Origin: Nitrososphaerota archaeon
GTDB taxonomy: Archaea; Thermoproteota; Nitrososphaeria; Nitrososphaerales; JACPRH01
Direction of reading: 5' to 3'
NCBI GenBank assembly: GCA_016190055.1
Contig: JACPRH010000010.1
Location: forward strand, 46,497 to 110,496
DNA: 64,000 bases
Below are positions 43,834 to 53,100 of this stretch, one piece after another. The position numbers and the translations under genes are program-made. A model generated the notes under the pieces. The model was given only the letters and a program-made list of their open reading frames with translations. It ran no database searches and was not told the origin of the DNA. Within the stretch, counting starts at the first letter, position 1; every line of letters begins with the position of its first letter.

Positions 43834-44994
43834 CTAATTATGTTTCTTCTCTCTGAACCGTAACAGATGAGCTATCAACAATCCTATCAGGACCCCTATC
43901 AGCATATTATAAGCAAATCCAACTATTGCAGTCGCTGCTACTACACTCCAGTCAGTGGGTCTCCGAATATCTCGGCTCTGCCGTGCGAGCTCAAACGCTA
44001 CGAAGAGCAGAAGCGTGCCCAAGATGCTGATGGGGAAAACCCGCATAATCTCAAAGACGAAGTCTCCTGTAAAGACACCGAGGCCTACCAATACTGCGCC
44101 GAACATGATCATCGAGGCCCCAGTTTTTGCTCCGAAGCGGTGCCACGCGGCAACTCCACCTGCACCGTGACACATTCCTATTCCGCCGAAAAGCGGTGCG
44201 ATGAAGCTCATTAAACCTACACTCTTACCAATAGACTGGACTGAGGGCGCTCTATCACCATATCGGGTGCGGAGAAGTCCAGTGGTAGCGATTAACGAGT
44301 TAGTTAACGTGAGCGGGATCTGGGCGAGAGACAGGTTGAGGCTCGTTAAGACATTAGCAGCTAGCGGAAGCGTTAACGCCGGAGTCCACGGTGTAAAGCC
44401 GCTGTCCCTCACCACCTCTGGATGAATCATGACTGCAATCGCCGCTCCCACCGCTACAAGCGCTAAGGCTGCTGGGAACTGTCTCCGGAATGATGCGAAG
44501 ATGAACAACACAGATAGTACTGCTAGCAAGATACTGTCAAAACCTATGAGCGGAGTCTTACCGATCATCGCGAAGCCCTTGGCTGCTAAAGAAATACCTA
44601 ACCCCATCTGAATACCTCTAATCACCGATATCGGGATTAGTCTTTGAAGCCGAGTCAGCAGACCCGTTACAGTTAATGCAAGGATAGATATGCCTGTAAA
44701 CATGCCCGCCAGCATTACTGTGTCAGCCGTGTATCCGTTCGCTATTGCAATGGCGGAGATCTCCTTCATAGGCTCAATTGGAATAGGGATACCAAAGGCT
44801 AATCCGTTGGTGACGAAGAAGAATCCAAAGGTCGTTAGCAGCAGAGATGGATTCATCCCATTGATAGCTATTAGGCTGATGACTATTGGAATGAAGAGTC
44901 CGAGATCACCCAGTGCACCTGAGAGTTCATTTAATGTCCAAACGAAGCGCGGACTTCTAGTTTTCTGTCTGGATATGGTGTCGGTGATAGTCAA
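43834..44994 (-). CDS. MOT1-type molybdate transporter (SulP-related)
   Basis: It likely imports molybdate. The 386-residue, 10-12 helix protein has the two MOT1 signature regions: ELSGALGDLGLFIPIVISL at the N-terminus and GMCHGAGGVAAWHRFGAKTG near residue 275. There is no STAS domain, as in MOT1. It ends 13 bases before moeA, so uptake and insertion of Mo are coupled in one transcript. No ModABC genes are in the window. Confidence 0.9.
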   Translation of the reverse strand: MTITDTISRQKTRSPRFVWTLNELSGALGDLGLFIPIVISLIAINGMNPSLLLTTFGFFFVTNGLAFGIPIPIEPMKEISAIAIANGYTADTVMLAGMFTGISILALTVTGLLTRLQRLIPISVIRGIQMGLGISLAAKGFAMIGKTPLIGFDSILLAVLSVLFIFASFRRQFPAALALVAVGAAIAVMIHPEVVRDSGFTPWTPALTLPLAANVLTSLNLSLAQIPLTLTNSLIATTGLLRTRYGDRAPSVQSIGKSVGLMSFIAPLFGGIGMCHGAGGVAAWHRFGAKTGASMIMFGAVLVGLGVFTGDFVFEIMRVFPISILGTLLLFVAFELARQSRDIRRPTDWSVVAATAIVGFAYNMLIGVLIGLLIAHLLRFREKKHN

Positions 44995-45156
44995 GCGTTA
45001 CTCGACATGCTCAAAGGTGCATATCGCATTAATTTAGTTTTCGCTGCTTTACGAAGGTTCTGTTATTCCCAGTATCTTCACCGTCGTTGCAACAGTACAA
45101 TCACTAATAGGCAAATTTTATCAGGTTCCCTAGATGCTAAAGGCTTGTTTCACTGG

Positions 45157-45873
45157 TCAGGATGGAGATACTCTAGAAGGATCAGCAAAATCAGATTCGT
45201 TACGAAGAATATTCTTCACCCTCTCCAGATCCGCCGCTGTATTCACATTCATGAAGCAGCGCAGCGACCCATCCACCGGTAGAAATCTCTCCACTGGAAC
45301 ATAATTGATTCTCCTAAGCCGTTTAATTGCGTCCCTGATACGAACTTCGCCCCTCTCAACTGCGTCACTGAATGCCTCCTTAGATGTCGATACTCTATAG
45401 ACTGCGTAAAGAGGCTCAATATTGCCGTTACTCCATCTCGGGATCGCCAAGTCAAAGCCCTTCGCTTCATAATACAGTATCCGAATTACATCAGAATTCA
45501 CGAAGGGAAGATCAGATGCGAGAACAGCCGCATAATCAGTATCCACAGCATTGAGGCCGGTCAGAACCCCATAGAGCGCAGCCTTCTCCTCGACCGTATC
45601 CTTCGCAATTTTTACTCTTCCAGGTAAAACCTCGGCGAACTTCTCTTCATCATCTTGACTCCCAATCGCCACAACAATGCTCTCAGAAACATCCGAAGCT
45701 ACTCGCACAATCTCACTGACCAGCGGTTCAACACGAACCTTCAGGAAGATCTTGTTAATCTTAAGCCTACTGCTCCTCCCTCCGGCAAGAACAATTACTC
45801 CAAAGGTGCCCTGTCCAGCGTTGTCACCCTGCTTATCATTTCTTGAGATCAACCACGTCATCCATCTTGACAA
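45157..45873 (-). CDS. mobA: Molybdenum cofactor guanylyltransferase MobA
   Basis: MobA adds GMP to molybdopterin to form MGD. The nucleotide-binding start VIVLAGGRSSRLKINKIFLK is near residue 27, followed by VAIGSQDDEEKF, LYGVLTGLNAVDTDYAAVLA, SDLPFVNSDVIR and FMNVNTAADLERV. A 25-residue N-terminal extension suggests that a later start may be used. It lies 160 bases upstream of the transporter gene on the same strand, making a Mo-uptake and cofactor operon with moeA and mobB. Confidence 0.92.
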   Translation of the reverse strand: MSRWMTWLISRNDKQGDNAGQGTFGVIVLAGGRSSRLKINKIFLKVRVEPLVSEIVRVASDVSESIVVAIGSQDDEEKFAEVLPGRVKIAKDTVEEKAALYGVLTGLNAVDTDYAAVLASDLPFVNSDVIRILYYEAKGFDLAIPRWSNGNIEPLYAVYRVSTSKEAFSDAVERGEVRIRDAIKRLRRINYVPVERFLPVDGSLRCFMNVNTAADLERVKNILRNESDFADPSRVSPS

Positions 45874-46014
45874 TCTCGTTCTAATAAATCATTATTTCGC
45901 AAGGGCTCATCGTTAGCTGCTATCGCATCAGCGAACAAATCACAATATTTGGAATAACTGTTGACACCGCGAAACAACGGTCTCGCCGCAACAGAAATGG
46001 CATTAGGTTCTTCT

Positions 46015-46653
46015 TTAGACTTGGCTACTGTCGAAGAATTCAAGAAGTATCCTCTTAATACCTTTTCTAAGTATCTGTGTCATAGCCGAAGGCGTGGTGC
46101 CGGAGATCTGAGCCATCTCCTCCAGCCTAATTCTTCTAGGATACTCAAAGTATCCTCTCTCAAGCGCAGTTTTAAGAATAAGGTTTTGCTTCGCAGTTAC
46201 GATAGTTTTGCCATCAAACTGCCTCCTGCGTACAACCTCAACCCCCACTCCGTCACTATCTAGTCCTTTCATTAACTGGTGGAAGGCGCGGCTGTCGCTG
46301 AGAATGTTCCACAGTACAAACCGATCCAGCGTAGTATTAGCTGATTTAAGATGAATTCCCGGTGTTCTTGTGAACAGACAGCTATGATTACGAATCTTAA
46401 TTGAGCCATAGATGCGGCCGGTCTTGGAAGCAATAATTTCAGGATCGTAAATAGCAGGATCATTCTCTATCGATTCGACGAGATACTGCGTTTTTTGAGG
46501 CGGAACCAATATTTCAAAGAGATGATGTACTCCTGTTGATTTGCCACTAATCTTCTTGCAGTCCACGACCTTCACTTGAACATCCGGATGCCTCTCTAGG
46601 AGATCGCTTACCCAGCAACCCTTTGGGGTGGCCTTGAGCGTTACTTCGAGCAC
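46015..46653 (-). CDS. Bacterio-opsin-activator-type regulator (HTH_10)
   Basis: The C-terminal part TAKQNLILKTALERGYFEYP, RRIRLEEMAQISGTTPSAMT and LRKGIKRIL is a textbook HTH_10 domain, common to haloarchaeal Bat and DmsR-type regulators. The N-terminal 140 residues are a sensor domain without a clear Cys motif. It is divergent from the hemerythrin gene and lies between mobA and the molybdoenzyme operon, so it is the likely local activator of the latter, as DmsR is for DMSO reductase in halophiles. Target genes are inferred. Confidence 0.85.
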   Translation of the reverse strand: MLEVTLKATPKGCWVSDLLERHPDVQVKVVDCKKISGKSTGVHHLFEILVPPQKTQYLVESIENDPAIYDPEIIASKTGRIYGSIKIRNHSCLFTRTPGIHLKSANTTLDRFVLWNILSDSRAFHQLMKGLDSDGVGVEVVRRRQFDGKTIVTAKQNLILKTALERGYFEYPRRIRLEEMAQISGTTPSAMTQILRKGIKRILLEFFDSSQV

Positions 46654-46675
46654 ATGATTTTTCTAGAATAAGGTG

Positions 46676-46691
46676 CTAATAAATATTTAAA
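46676..46691. promoter_or_regulatory. A/T-rich divergent promoter between the HTH_10 and hemerythrin genes
   Basis: AATAAATATTTAAAG lies 25-40 bases before the start of the minus-strand regulator gene. A second A/T block, CTTAACTTAAGATTTTAACTG at about 46713-46733, lies 25-40 bases before the plus-strand hemerythrin start. They fit TATA boxes for each direction. Confidence 0.45.
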
Positions 46692-46756
46692 GAAATTACA
46701 TTGCCGCGCCGACCCGGCTTAACTTAAGATTTTAACTGCAATGCAATTAAACGAAG

Positions 46757-47248
46757 GTGCCGCAGATCATGTTGTTAGGATTGGAAGACGCACTGAAAAA
46801 CAGGTTCATGACTCCATTTAGGTTGAAACACAATGAGTTCCTGGCGGAGATAGAATCGCTTCAACGACGTCTGCTTCAAGTGCAGAAAGTGGATAAATCT
46901 TCTGAAGGTTCCTCTGAACTGTTAGAAACACTCTCAATTTTCTTAGGCCGCATCACTCGCCATATGCAGCAGGAAGAGCAGGGGCTCTACAGTTTCCTCC
47001 CATATTTTATAGACAAGGACCTAATCGACCTGATGATTAATGCTCATCAAAACTTAACTGAAGATATCGCGGAGATCAAGACACCACGCGGCAAAAATAG
47101 CCCGTATTTTTCGTCTCAGTGGTTTCTGAGTGTTAATAATTTTCTTTCCCTCAAGAAGGAGCATCTTCGGAAGGAGAGTGCAGTGGTCTTCTGGCTAGCT
47201 GAGGTAAAGACGCGACGATCCACCTACTTTCATGACCTACACACTTAA
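46757..47248 (+). CDS. Hemerythrin-like (HHE) protein
   Basis: The four-helix bundle shows iron ligands in order: RLKHNEFLAEI, ITRHMQQEEQGLYSFLPYF, NAHQNLTEDI and LKKEHLRKESAVVF, the H...HxxxE...H...HxxxE pattern. It would bind O2 or NO at a di-iron site or serve in repair of nitrosative damage. The start is GTG, with a Met four codons later. It precedes the molybdoenzyme operon and stands beside its probable regulator. Confidence 0.85.
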   Translation: MPQIMLLGLEDALKNRFMTPFRLKHNEFLAEIESLQRRLLQVQKVDKSSEGSSELLETLSIFLGRITRHMQQEEQGLYSFLPYFIDKDLIDLMINAHQNLTEDIAEIKTPRGKNSPYFSSQWFLSVNNFLSLKKEHLRKESAVVFWLAEVKTRRSTYFHDLHT

Positions 47249-47258
47249 CAGGTTAAGT
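47243..47258. promoter_or_regulatory. Perfect palindrome ACTTAAC-AG-GTTAAGT before the molybdoenzyme operon
   Basis: Arms of 7 bp around a 2-bp centre, overlapping the hemerythrin stop codon and about 135-150 bases before the first operon gene. The same palindrome, with AC as the centre, recurs at 57397-57412 on the far side of the operon. Two identical arms in one locus suggest one regulator. Confidence 0.6.
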
Positions 47259-47393
47259 AGAAGACTAATCTAATCAGCAAAACCTCCTTCTCTTCGGCGT
47301 TGGAACCCCTACAAAATCTTCAGACAGGTAACCAAACACCGCATTTTGTCTACGGATTAACTCAGCCCAGTCGGTTCAAGGTGGTGAAACGAT

Positions 47394-47807
47394 TTGTCTG
47401 AAGTGAAAAAGCAGACCGAATTAATCGAAAACTCCGCGTTAAAAGATATAGTTGAGGCTCTCCGCCTTCAGTATGAAGGCTACTCTATAACCAGAGACAG
47501 TATCGTTAACCCGTTGACCAAGGTTGTCGAATACATTTACGATGCTCATCAGGCGCATCTTACCAATAAGGAGCAGTGCTCCTACGCCGGCTCAGTACTG
47601 GTGGACGCTACTCTGGAAGAGACGCATCGCCGGTTTGCCTCCGATGTAGCAAAAGCGAACAAGGTGTACCTTGCTGGGATAAAACTAGCCAACTTAGTCT
47701 GGCGTAGACTAGACGAAGTCACGCAGACCCAGCACAAGACCCCGTTCGCAACACTGGGCCAGATTACAGATCAAATAGTTGAAGCGGCTTGTCGAGCCAT
47801 GTTGTAG
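47394..47807 (+). CDS. Helical protein of unknown function, first gene of the molybdoenzyme operon
   Basis: The 137 residues (SALKDIVEALRLQYEGYSIT and AHLTNKEQCSYAGSVLVDAT) are predicted mostly helical with no cofactor motif or signal peptide. I do not recognise the family. The TTG start follows a GGTGG ribosome binding site (CAAGGTGGTGAAACGATTTG). Its stop is 11 bases before the probable GTG start of the CuA-polyferredoxin gene, so it is co-expressed. It could be a cytosolic assembly or regulatory factor. Confidence 0.65.
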   Translation: MSEVKKQTELIENSALKDIVEALRLQYEGYSITRDSIVNPLTKVVEYIYDAHQAHLTNKEQCSYAGSVLVDATLEETHRRFASDVAKANKVYLAGIKLANLVWRRLDEVTQTQHKTPFATLGQITDQIVEAACRAML

Positions 47808-47818
47808 AGTGGGTATCA

Positions 47819-49756
47819 GTGAAGAACCATTCGGCCCTAGTTGCGCTTACATTGATGGTTGTGATCTTGGCGACAGGGCTTACACTCCCAGTCTTCGGTC
47901 AAGTCTACAAAGCTGACTCTCAGCCTAGAATAATCGACATTACGGCTAAACGTTTCGAGTTCACACCCAACATCATCCATGTGAACGCGGGGGAATCAAT
48001 TATCTTCCGTATCAGGAGCGAAGATGTAACACACGGCTTCTACATTGATGGGTATGACTATCACCTCGAGATTCCTCCGCTTAGCACCGTCGAAGTTGGC
48101 CCTATGCAATTCAACGAACTAGGCAAACTGAAGATCCGATGCTCAGTCACCTGTGGCCCTATTCATCCCTTCATGGTGGCTGAAATTATTGTTGAACCTA
48201 ACTACGTGCTCCCGGTCTTTCTCGTATTAACTGCAGGCATGTTCGGTACAAGCGTAGCCTATATTGGAACACGCCCGAAGAACAGGATGTTGGGTATCTC
48301 CACCGAAAAGGAGCTTGACATTCTAAGGATAAAAGTCATCGGTCCAGTTCTCAAGAAGTTTCTTCAGTGGCGAGGCAGTAACTATGCCCTTCTCTGGCCG
48401 AACCTCGTAATATTCATGATCGTATTCGCATCCGGCTTCGTTGGAAACCCAACGGGGAACCTGAACTTCTCAATCGCGGTCGTCTGGATACTTTGGTTCG
48501 CAGCAGTTGAGTTCATGATTCTATTGGGTGCACGGCTCTGGTGCACCCTCTGTCCACTTCCAGCCTTCGGCGAGTGGAGTACCCGGAGACGTCTTTACGG
48601 GGTTCATAGGCTGAAGAAGTGGTTCTCACTAGGGCGAAAGTGGCCAAAGCAGCTCGATAACATGTGGATAGGTGCCTTAAGCTTCTTAGGAATATCGTTA
48701 ATCGTGCCTTGGCTCGTAACGCGACCAATTATCTCAGGGCTTCTTTTCGTAGGGCTAGTCAGTATCGCGACGATTATGCACCTAGTTTTTACAAAACGCA
48801 ATTTCTGCAGGTCAATTTGCCCCGCAGGCGCCTACATAGGATACCACTCCGTTGACTCTCTCTTCTCAGTCCGCTCCAGAGACAAAGGAACCTGCGACAA
48901 ACACATCGCGAAGGAGTGTATGCAGGGTAGCCCAAACGGATACGGCTGCCCCTGGCTCCTATACCCTGGGGGAAACAATGACAACACCTTCTGTGGTCAG
49001 TGCTTCGAATGCCTAAAGTCCTGCTCTCTTGACAACATGACTTTGAAGCTGCGAATGATCGGCAAAGACCTCCCAAGCATCGCCGCGAAAGCCAAAGGCA
49101 AATTTGACGAGGCCTGGATGGGTTTCATCCGCTTCACGCTGGCACCACTCTACATGATAGTCTTCTTCGGTCCGACCTTCTGGATAAAAGATTGGGGCAA
49201 CATGAGTAACGTCTACGGTGCAAACTGGCCCACAATTGGGCTGCTAACCCCAACACCTAATGCGCTCAGTAACTGGTTAGGCTGGGCCGTGATCGTAGGT
49301 GGACTCTCCTTAGCAGTCTACCCTGCGATATTCTACGGCTTCTCTTGGCTTGCGAAGCAGGCGGTGGGTGAGGTGAAGCAGTCGGCGAAAGATCTCTTCC
49401 TCTCATTCAGCTACGCTCTCGCTCCCTACGGGATGACTCTATGGGTGGCCTTTGCCCTATCGCTCATAATGGTAAACTGGGCATACCCGTTGAACGCGCT
49501 TCTTCAGGACCCATTTGGCTACGGTTGGCATCTAGCGCCCATTGACAAGTTCACTTGGAGCCCGTTACTGGCGAACATGCTACCGTACATCCAAGCGCCA
49601 GTTATTTTCATAGGTCTAGCCTTTGCGGTAAACAGCACCTACAATATCGGGATGAAGCTCTTCGAGGATCACAGCAAAGCGATGAAGGCAACGATCGTCA
49701 TGGGTGTTCTTCACTTCGCAGCGGCGCTGATTGTGATGTTTATACTAGCAGGGTGA
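47819..49756 (+). CDS. CuA cupredoxin fused to NapH/NosR-like membrane polyferredoxin
   Basis: I prefer the GTG at 47819 over the track start (TTG 47789), which would overlap the upstream gene. Residue numbers follow the track ORF. A signal/anchor helix (17-38) leads to a cupredoxin domain with THGFYI (His82) and CSVTCGPIHPFM (Cys118, Cys122, His126, Met129), a complete CuA set. About ten membrane helices follow, with the cluster sites WCTLCPLPAFGEW and CRSICPAGAYIG and a soluble loop with CGQCFECLKSC. It would pass electrons between an outer copper centre and Fe-S clusters or quinone at the membrane. The fusion is unusual. Confidence 0.85.
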   Translation: MKNHSALVALTLMVVILATGLTLPVFGQVYKADSQPRIIDITAKRFEFTPNIIHVNAGESIIFRIRSEDVTHGFYIDGYDYHLEIPPLSTVEVGPMQFNELGKLKIRCSVTCGPIHPFMVAEIIVEPNYVLPVFLVLTAGMFGTSVAYIGTRPKNRMLGISTEKELDILRIKVIGPVLKKFLQWRGSNYALLWPNLVIFMIVFASGFVGNPTGNLNFSIAVVWILWFAAVEFMILLGARLWCTLCPLPAFGEWSTRRRLYGVHRLKKWFSLGRKWPKQLDNMWIGALSFLGISLIVPWLVTRPIISGLLFVGLVSIATIMHLVFTKRNFCRSICPAGAYIGYHSVDSLFSVRSRDKGTCDKHIAKECMQGSPNGYGCPWLLYPGGNNDNTFCGQCFECLKSCSLDNMTLKLRMIGKDLPSIAAKAKGKFDEAWMGFIRFTLAPLYMIVFFGPTFWIKDWGNMSNVYGANWPTIGLLTPTPNALSNWLGWAVIVGGLSLAVYPAIFYGFSWLAKQAVGEVKQSAKDLFLSFSYALAPYGMTLWVAFALSLIMVNWAYPLNALLQDPFGYGWHLAPIDKFTWSPLLANMLPYIQAPVIFIGLAFAVNSTYNIGMKLFEDHSKAMKATIVMGVLHFAAALIVMFILAG

Positions 49757-49765
49757 TGAGAAAAG

Positions 49766-50167
49766 ATGAGACAAGGTAAGCATTCAATCTTCTGGGAAAT
49801 TATAGCGCTAGGAACATTGATCCTAGGTCTCTCCTTCCTAGGCGTTCCTATGCTTGACGCAGTCTTGAAGCCTAGTCCACCTCATGGGATCGTTATCCGG
49901 CTGAACATAGTGGAGAGCAGCGGCTTTGACCCCAGTGTTATCACGGTAAAGCGAGGCGAGCCGGTGAAGATAATCCTTCACGGAATGGATGTTTCGCACA
50001 GTCTCGTCGTACCTGACCTAGGGATCGACAGCGGGCCCGTTGAGCCCGGTAAGGAGAAAGTTGTTGAGTTCACGCCCGACAAGGCCGGAACCTTCGTCTT
50101 CTACTGCGGCACCCTCTGCAGTGTGAAGCATCACTTCATGCGAGGAACAATTGTGGTTGAGGAGTAA
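49766..50167 (+). CDS. Membrane-anchored CuA cupredoxin, second of the operon
   Basis: One N-terminal helix (about 9-31) anchors an outer cupredoxin domain. The site consists of His78 (DVSHSLVVP) and YCGTLCSVKHHFM, with Cys114, Cys118, His122 and Met125 in the exact CxxxCxxxHxxM spacing of CuA in cytochrome oxidase subunit II. The protein lacks the second subunit-II helix. It starts 9 bases after the polyferredoxin gene, and its stop overlaps the ATG of the catalytic subunit. It is a likely electron carrier to or from the enzyme. Confidence 0.87.
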   Translation: MRQGKHSIFWEIIALGTLILGLSFLGVPMLDAVLKPSPPHGIVIRLNIVESSGFDPSVITVKRGEPVKIILHGMDVSHSLVVPDLGIDSGPVEPGKEKVVEFTPDKAGTFVFYCGTLCSVKHHFMRGTIVVEE

Positions 50168-53100
50168 TGCATAGAAAAATGAAACAAGAAAACAAGGACG
50201 GATCTAAGAAGAAAAGAATTGCTGTCTCACCTGAAAAGGGCACACAGGATCTAAAGCAAGCCAGCACAAATAGTGCCTCAAATGAAGTACTTGTAGAGGT
50301 AAAGCAGTCAGAAACCCCCGGAAGTGAGAAGCCAAGAGTCGAGCAAAACACAGTGAGTGAGCAGCAGAGCCAAGCCTCCGCTAAAGGTCGCAGCTACTCG
50401 TTTAACAGACGCAAATTCCTCCTCATGGTCTCACCTGTAGTAGCCGGAGTTTTAGCTAAAGTGTATCTGCCGGATCAGGTCTTCGCATTTTCTGCACTTG
50501 AACCGATTGATACCAAGATTAACCCACTTGAGACTTATCCGAATCGAGATTGGGAGGATGTATACAGAGACATCTATACGCCTGACTACACCTTCCACTA
50601 TCTCTGCTCGCCAAACTGCACTGTGGGATGTCTCCTGAAGGCCTCGGTGAAGAACGGTGTGCTCAGATACGTTGATCCTAGCTTCGGATATCACAATACC
50701 ACCGACATGTACGGGAACCACGCCTCGTCCCGATGGGATCCTAGAGCCTGCATAAGCGGGTTAAGCTATGTGCGACGCTTCTACTCGGATAGACGAGTCA
50801 AGAATCCGTTCATTCGGAAGGGCTTCAAAGCTTGGGTGGATGATGGGTACCCTCGAGATCCAGAAACAGGTCTCCCGCCGCAGAAATACTTGGAAGGGCG
50901 AGGTAAAGACGACTGGATAACGGTCTCTTGGGATGAGGTTTTCCAGATAATCGCCGCCACCATGGTCAACATCACTAAAACATACAGTGGCGATGGAGGA
51001 AAGAAGCTACTTCTAAAACAGAATTACGATCCCGCAATGGTTGAGGCAACCGAGGGTGCAGGGGTAAGAACTATGAAGACTCGCGGAGGCATGCCCTTCC
51101 TAGGCACCATGAGGCTGACCGGGATGTACCGCTTCGCCAACATGCTCTCACTATTAGACTCGCATGTTCGCAATCTGGACGCAGCTCATGCGAAGGGCGG
51201 CAGAACTTGGGACAGCTACTCTTGGCACACGGATCTTCCTCCGGGTCACCCGATGGTTACGGGAATAAAGACCTCTGACTTCGATCTATTCACCGCGGAA
51301 AATGCTAAGGTGATAACAATGTGGGGAATGAACTGGATATCCACCAAGATGCCTGATGCGCACTGGATCACGGAGGCCAGGATTAAAGGTGCAAAGCTAA
51401 TTACTATCGCTACCGAGTATCAATCCACAAGCAACAAAGCTGATGAAGTTATAATATTGCGTCCAGGAACAGACGCGGCCTTAGCGTTCGGAGTCGCGCA
51501 GGTGTTAATCAAGGAGAAACTTTACGATGAGGAGTTCATCAAGAGCTACACCGACCTGCCTCTACTCATCCGAATGGATACGCTCAAACGATTAAACGCT
51601 CGGGATGTGATATCAAACTACAAACCAGCCGAGCTTTCCAACTTCACTCGGATCATCAAGCCGGATGAGCATGAGACACACCCAGCTGAACAGGATCGTC
51701 AGTTGATACCTGAAGCTATTCGTAACGAATGGGGTGACTATACAGTTTGGGACTCAAAGAAAGGTTCTGCCGTTGTAGTTACAAGAGATCAGGTAGGAAA
51801 GATGTTCAATGAATCAGGCATTGATTCGGCGCTTGAGGGTGAATTCGAGGTTAAACTGGTTGACGGCTCTAAGGTCAAGGTTAGACCTGTTTTCGATCTG
51901 ATCAGGGAATATCTGGATAACAACTTCGATCCTGACACAGCCTCTGAGGTCACCTGGACACCTAAAGAGGCGATAACCAACCTTGCTCGCACAATCGCAG
52001 CCAACAAGAGAGGCGGTGTACTCTTCGCGACAGGAATGGGGCCTAACCACTACTTCAACAACGATCTCAAAGATCGAGCCATATTTCTGTTAGCTTCACT
52101 TTCAGCCAACGAGGGTTTCTTCGGAGGAGATGTAGGAAGCTACTCCGGGAACCACAGAATCGAGCTATTCAACGGTGTAATGGAGTACTACTATGAAGAT
52201 CCATTCAACATCGAAGCTGACCTGTCGAAGCCTACAAACACAAAGCATTACGCTTGGCCGGAGTCAGCCCACTACTACAACTACGGAGACCGGCCGCTTA
52301 GAGTTGGGAACAAACTCTTCACCGGAAAAACACACATGCCGACACCCACTAAAGTAGCTTGGTGGGCTAATGCCAACTCCATCCTCGGTAACGCCAAATG
52401 GGCCTACGACGTAATCATGAATACTCTGCCCAGGATCGAGATGGTTGTTGTTAACGACTGGTTCTGGTCAGCAACCTGCGAGTACTCCGATATAGTTCTC
52501 GGGGTAGACTCGTGGTGTGAGCGTAAACTCCCTGATATCTACGGATCATGTACCAACCCCTTTGTTCAGGCTGCTCCGAGAACTCCCCTGCCTAAAATGT
52601 TCGATACAAAAGATGATCTTGAATGCTACTACGGGGTCGCAGAGAAGCTTAGCGGATTAACAGGCGACGATCGCTTCAAGAAGTTCTGGAGCTTCGTACC
52701 AGCGAACAAGGTTGATGCAGTTATTGACAGAGTACTTGTAGCCAGTAACGCGACAAAGGGATACACATTCAAGGACATTGAAGAGTCCTGTAAAAACGGA
52801 ACTCCCTTCTACATGGCTACCCGCACAACACCTAGGATCACCGGCTGGGAGCAGGTTAACGAGAGCAAACCTTGGTATACAAAGTCGGGCAGATTGGAGT
52901 TCTACCGTGATGAAGATGAATGGATAGAGTACGGTGAGAACCTCCCTGTATTCCGTGAATGTCCAGACTCAACCTATCATGAGCCGTTCGTCATAGTCTC
53001 CAAACCGCATCCCGCTGTTAAACCCAAGCCACCGCAGGAGTACGGGCTTGATCCAAACGATCTCTCAGTCGAGGTTAGACAGGTACGTAACGTTGCGAAG

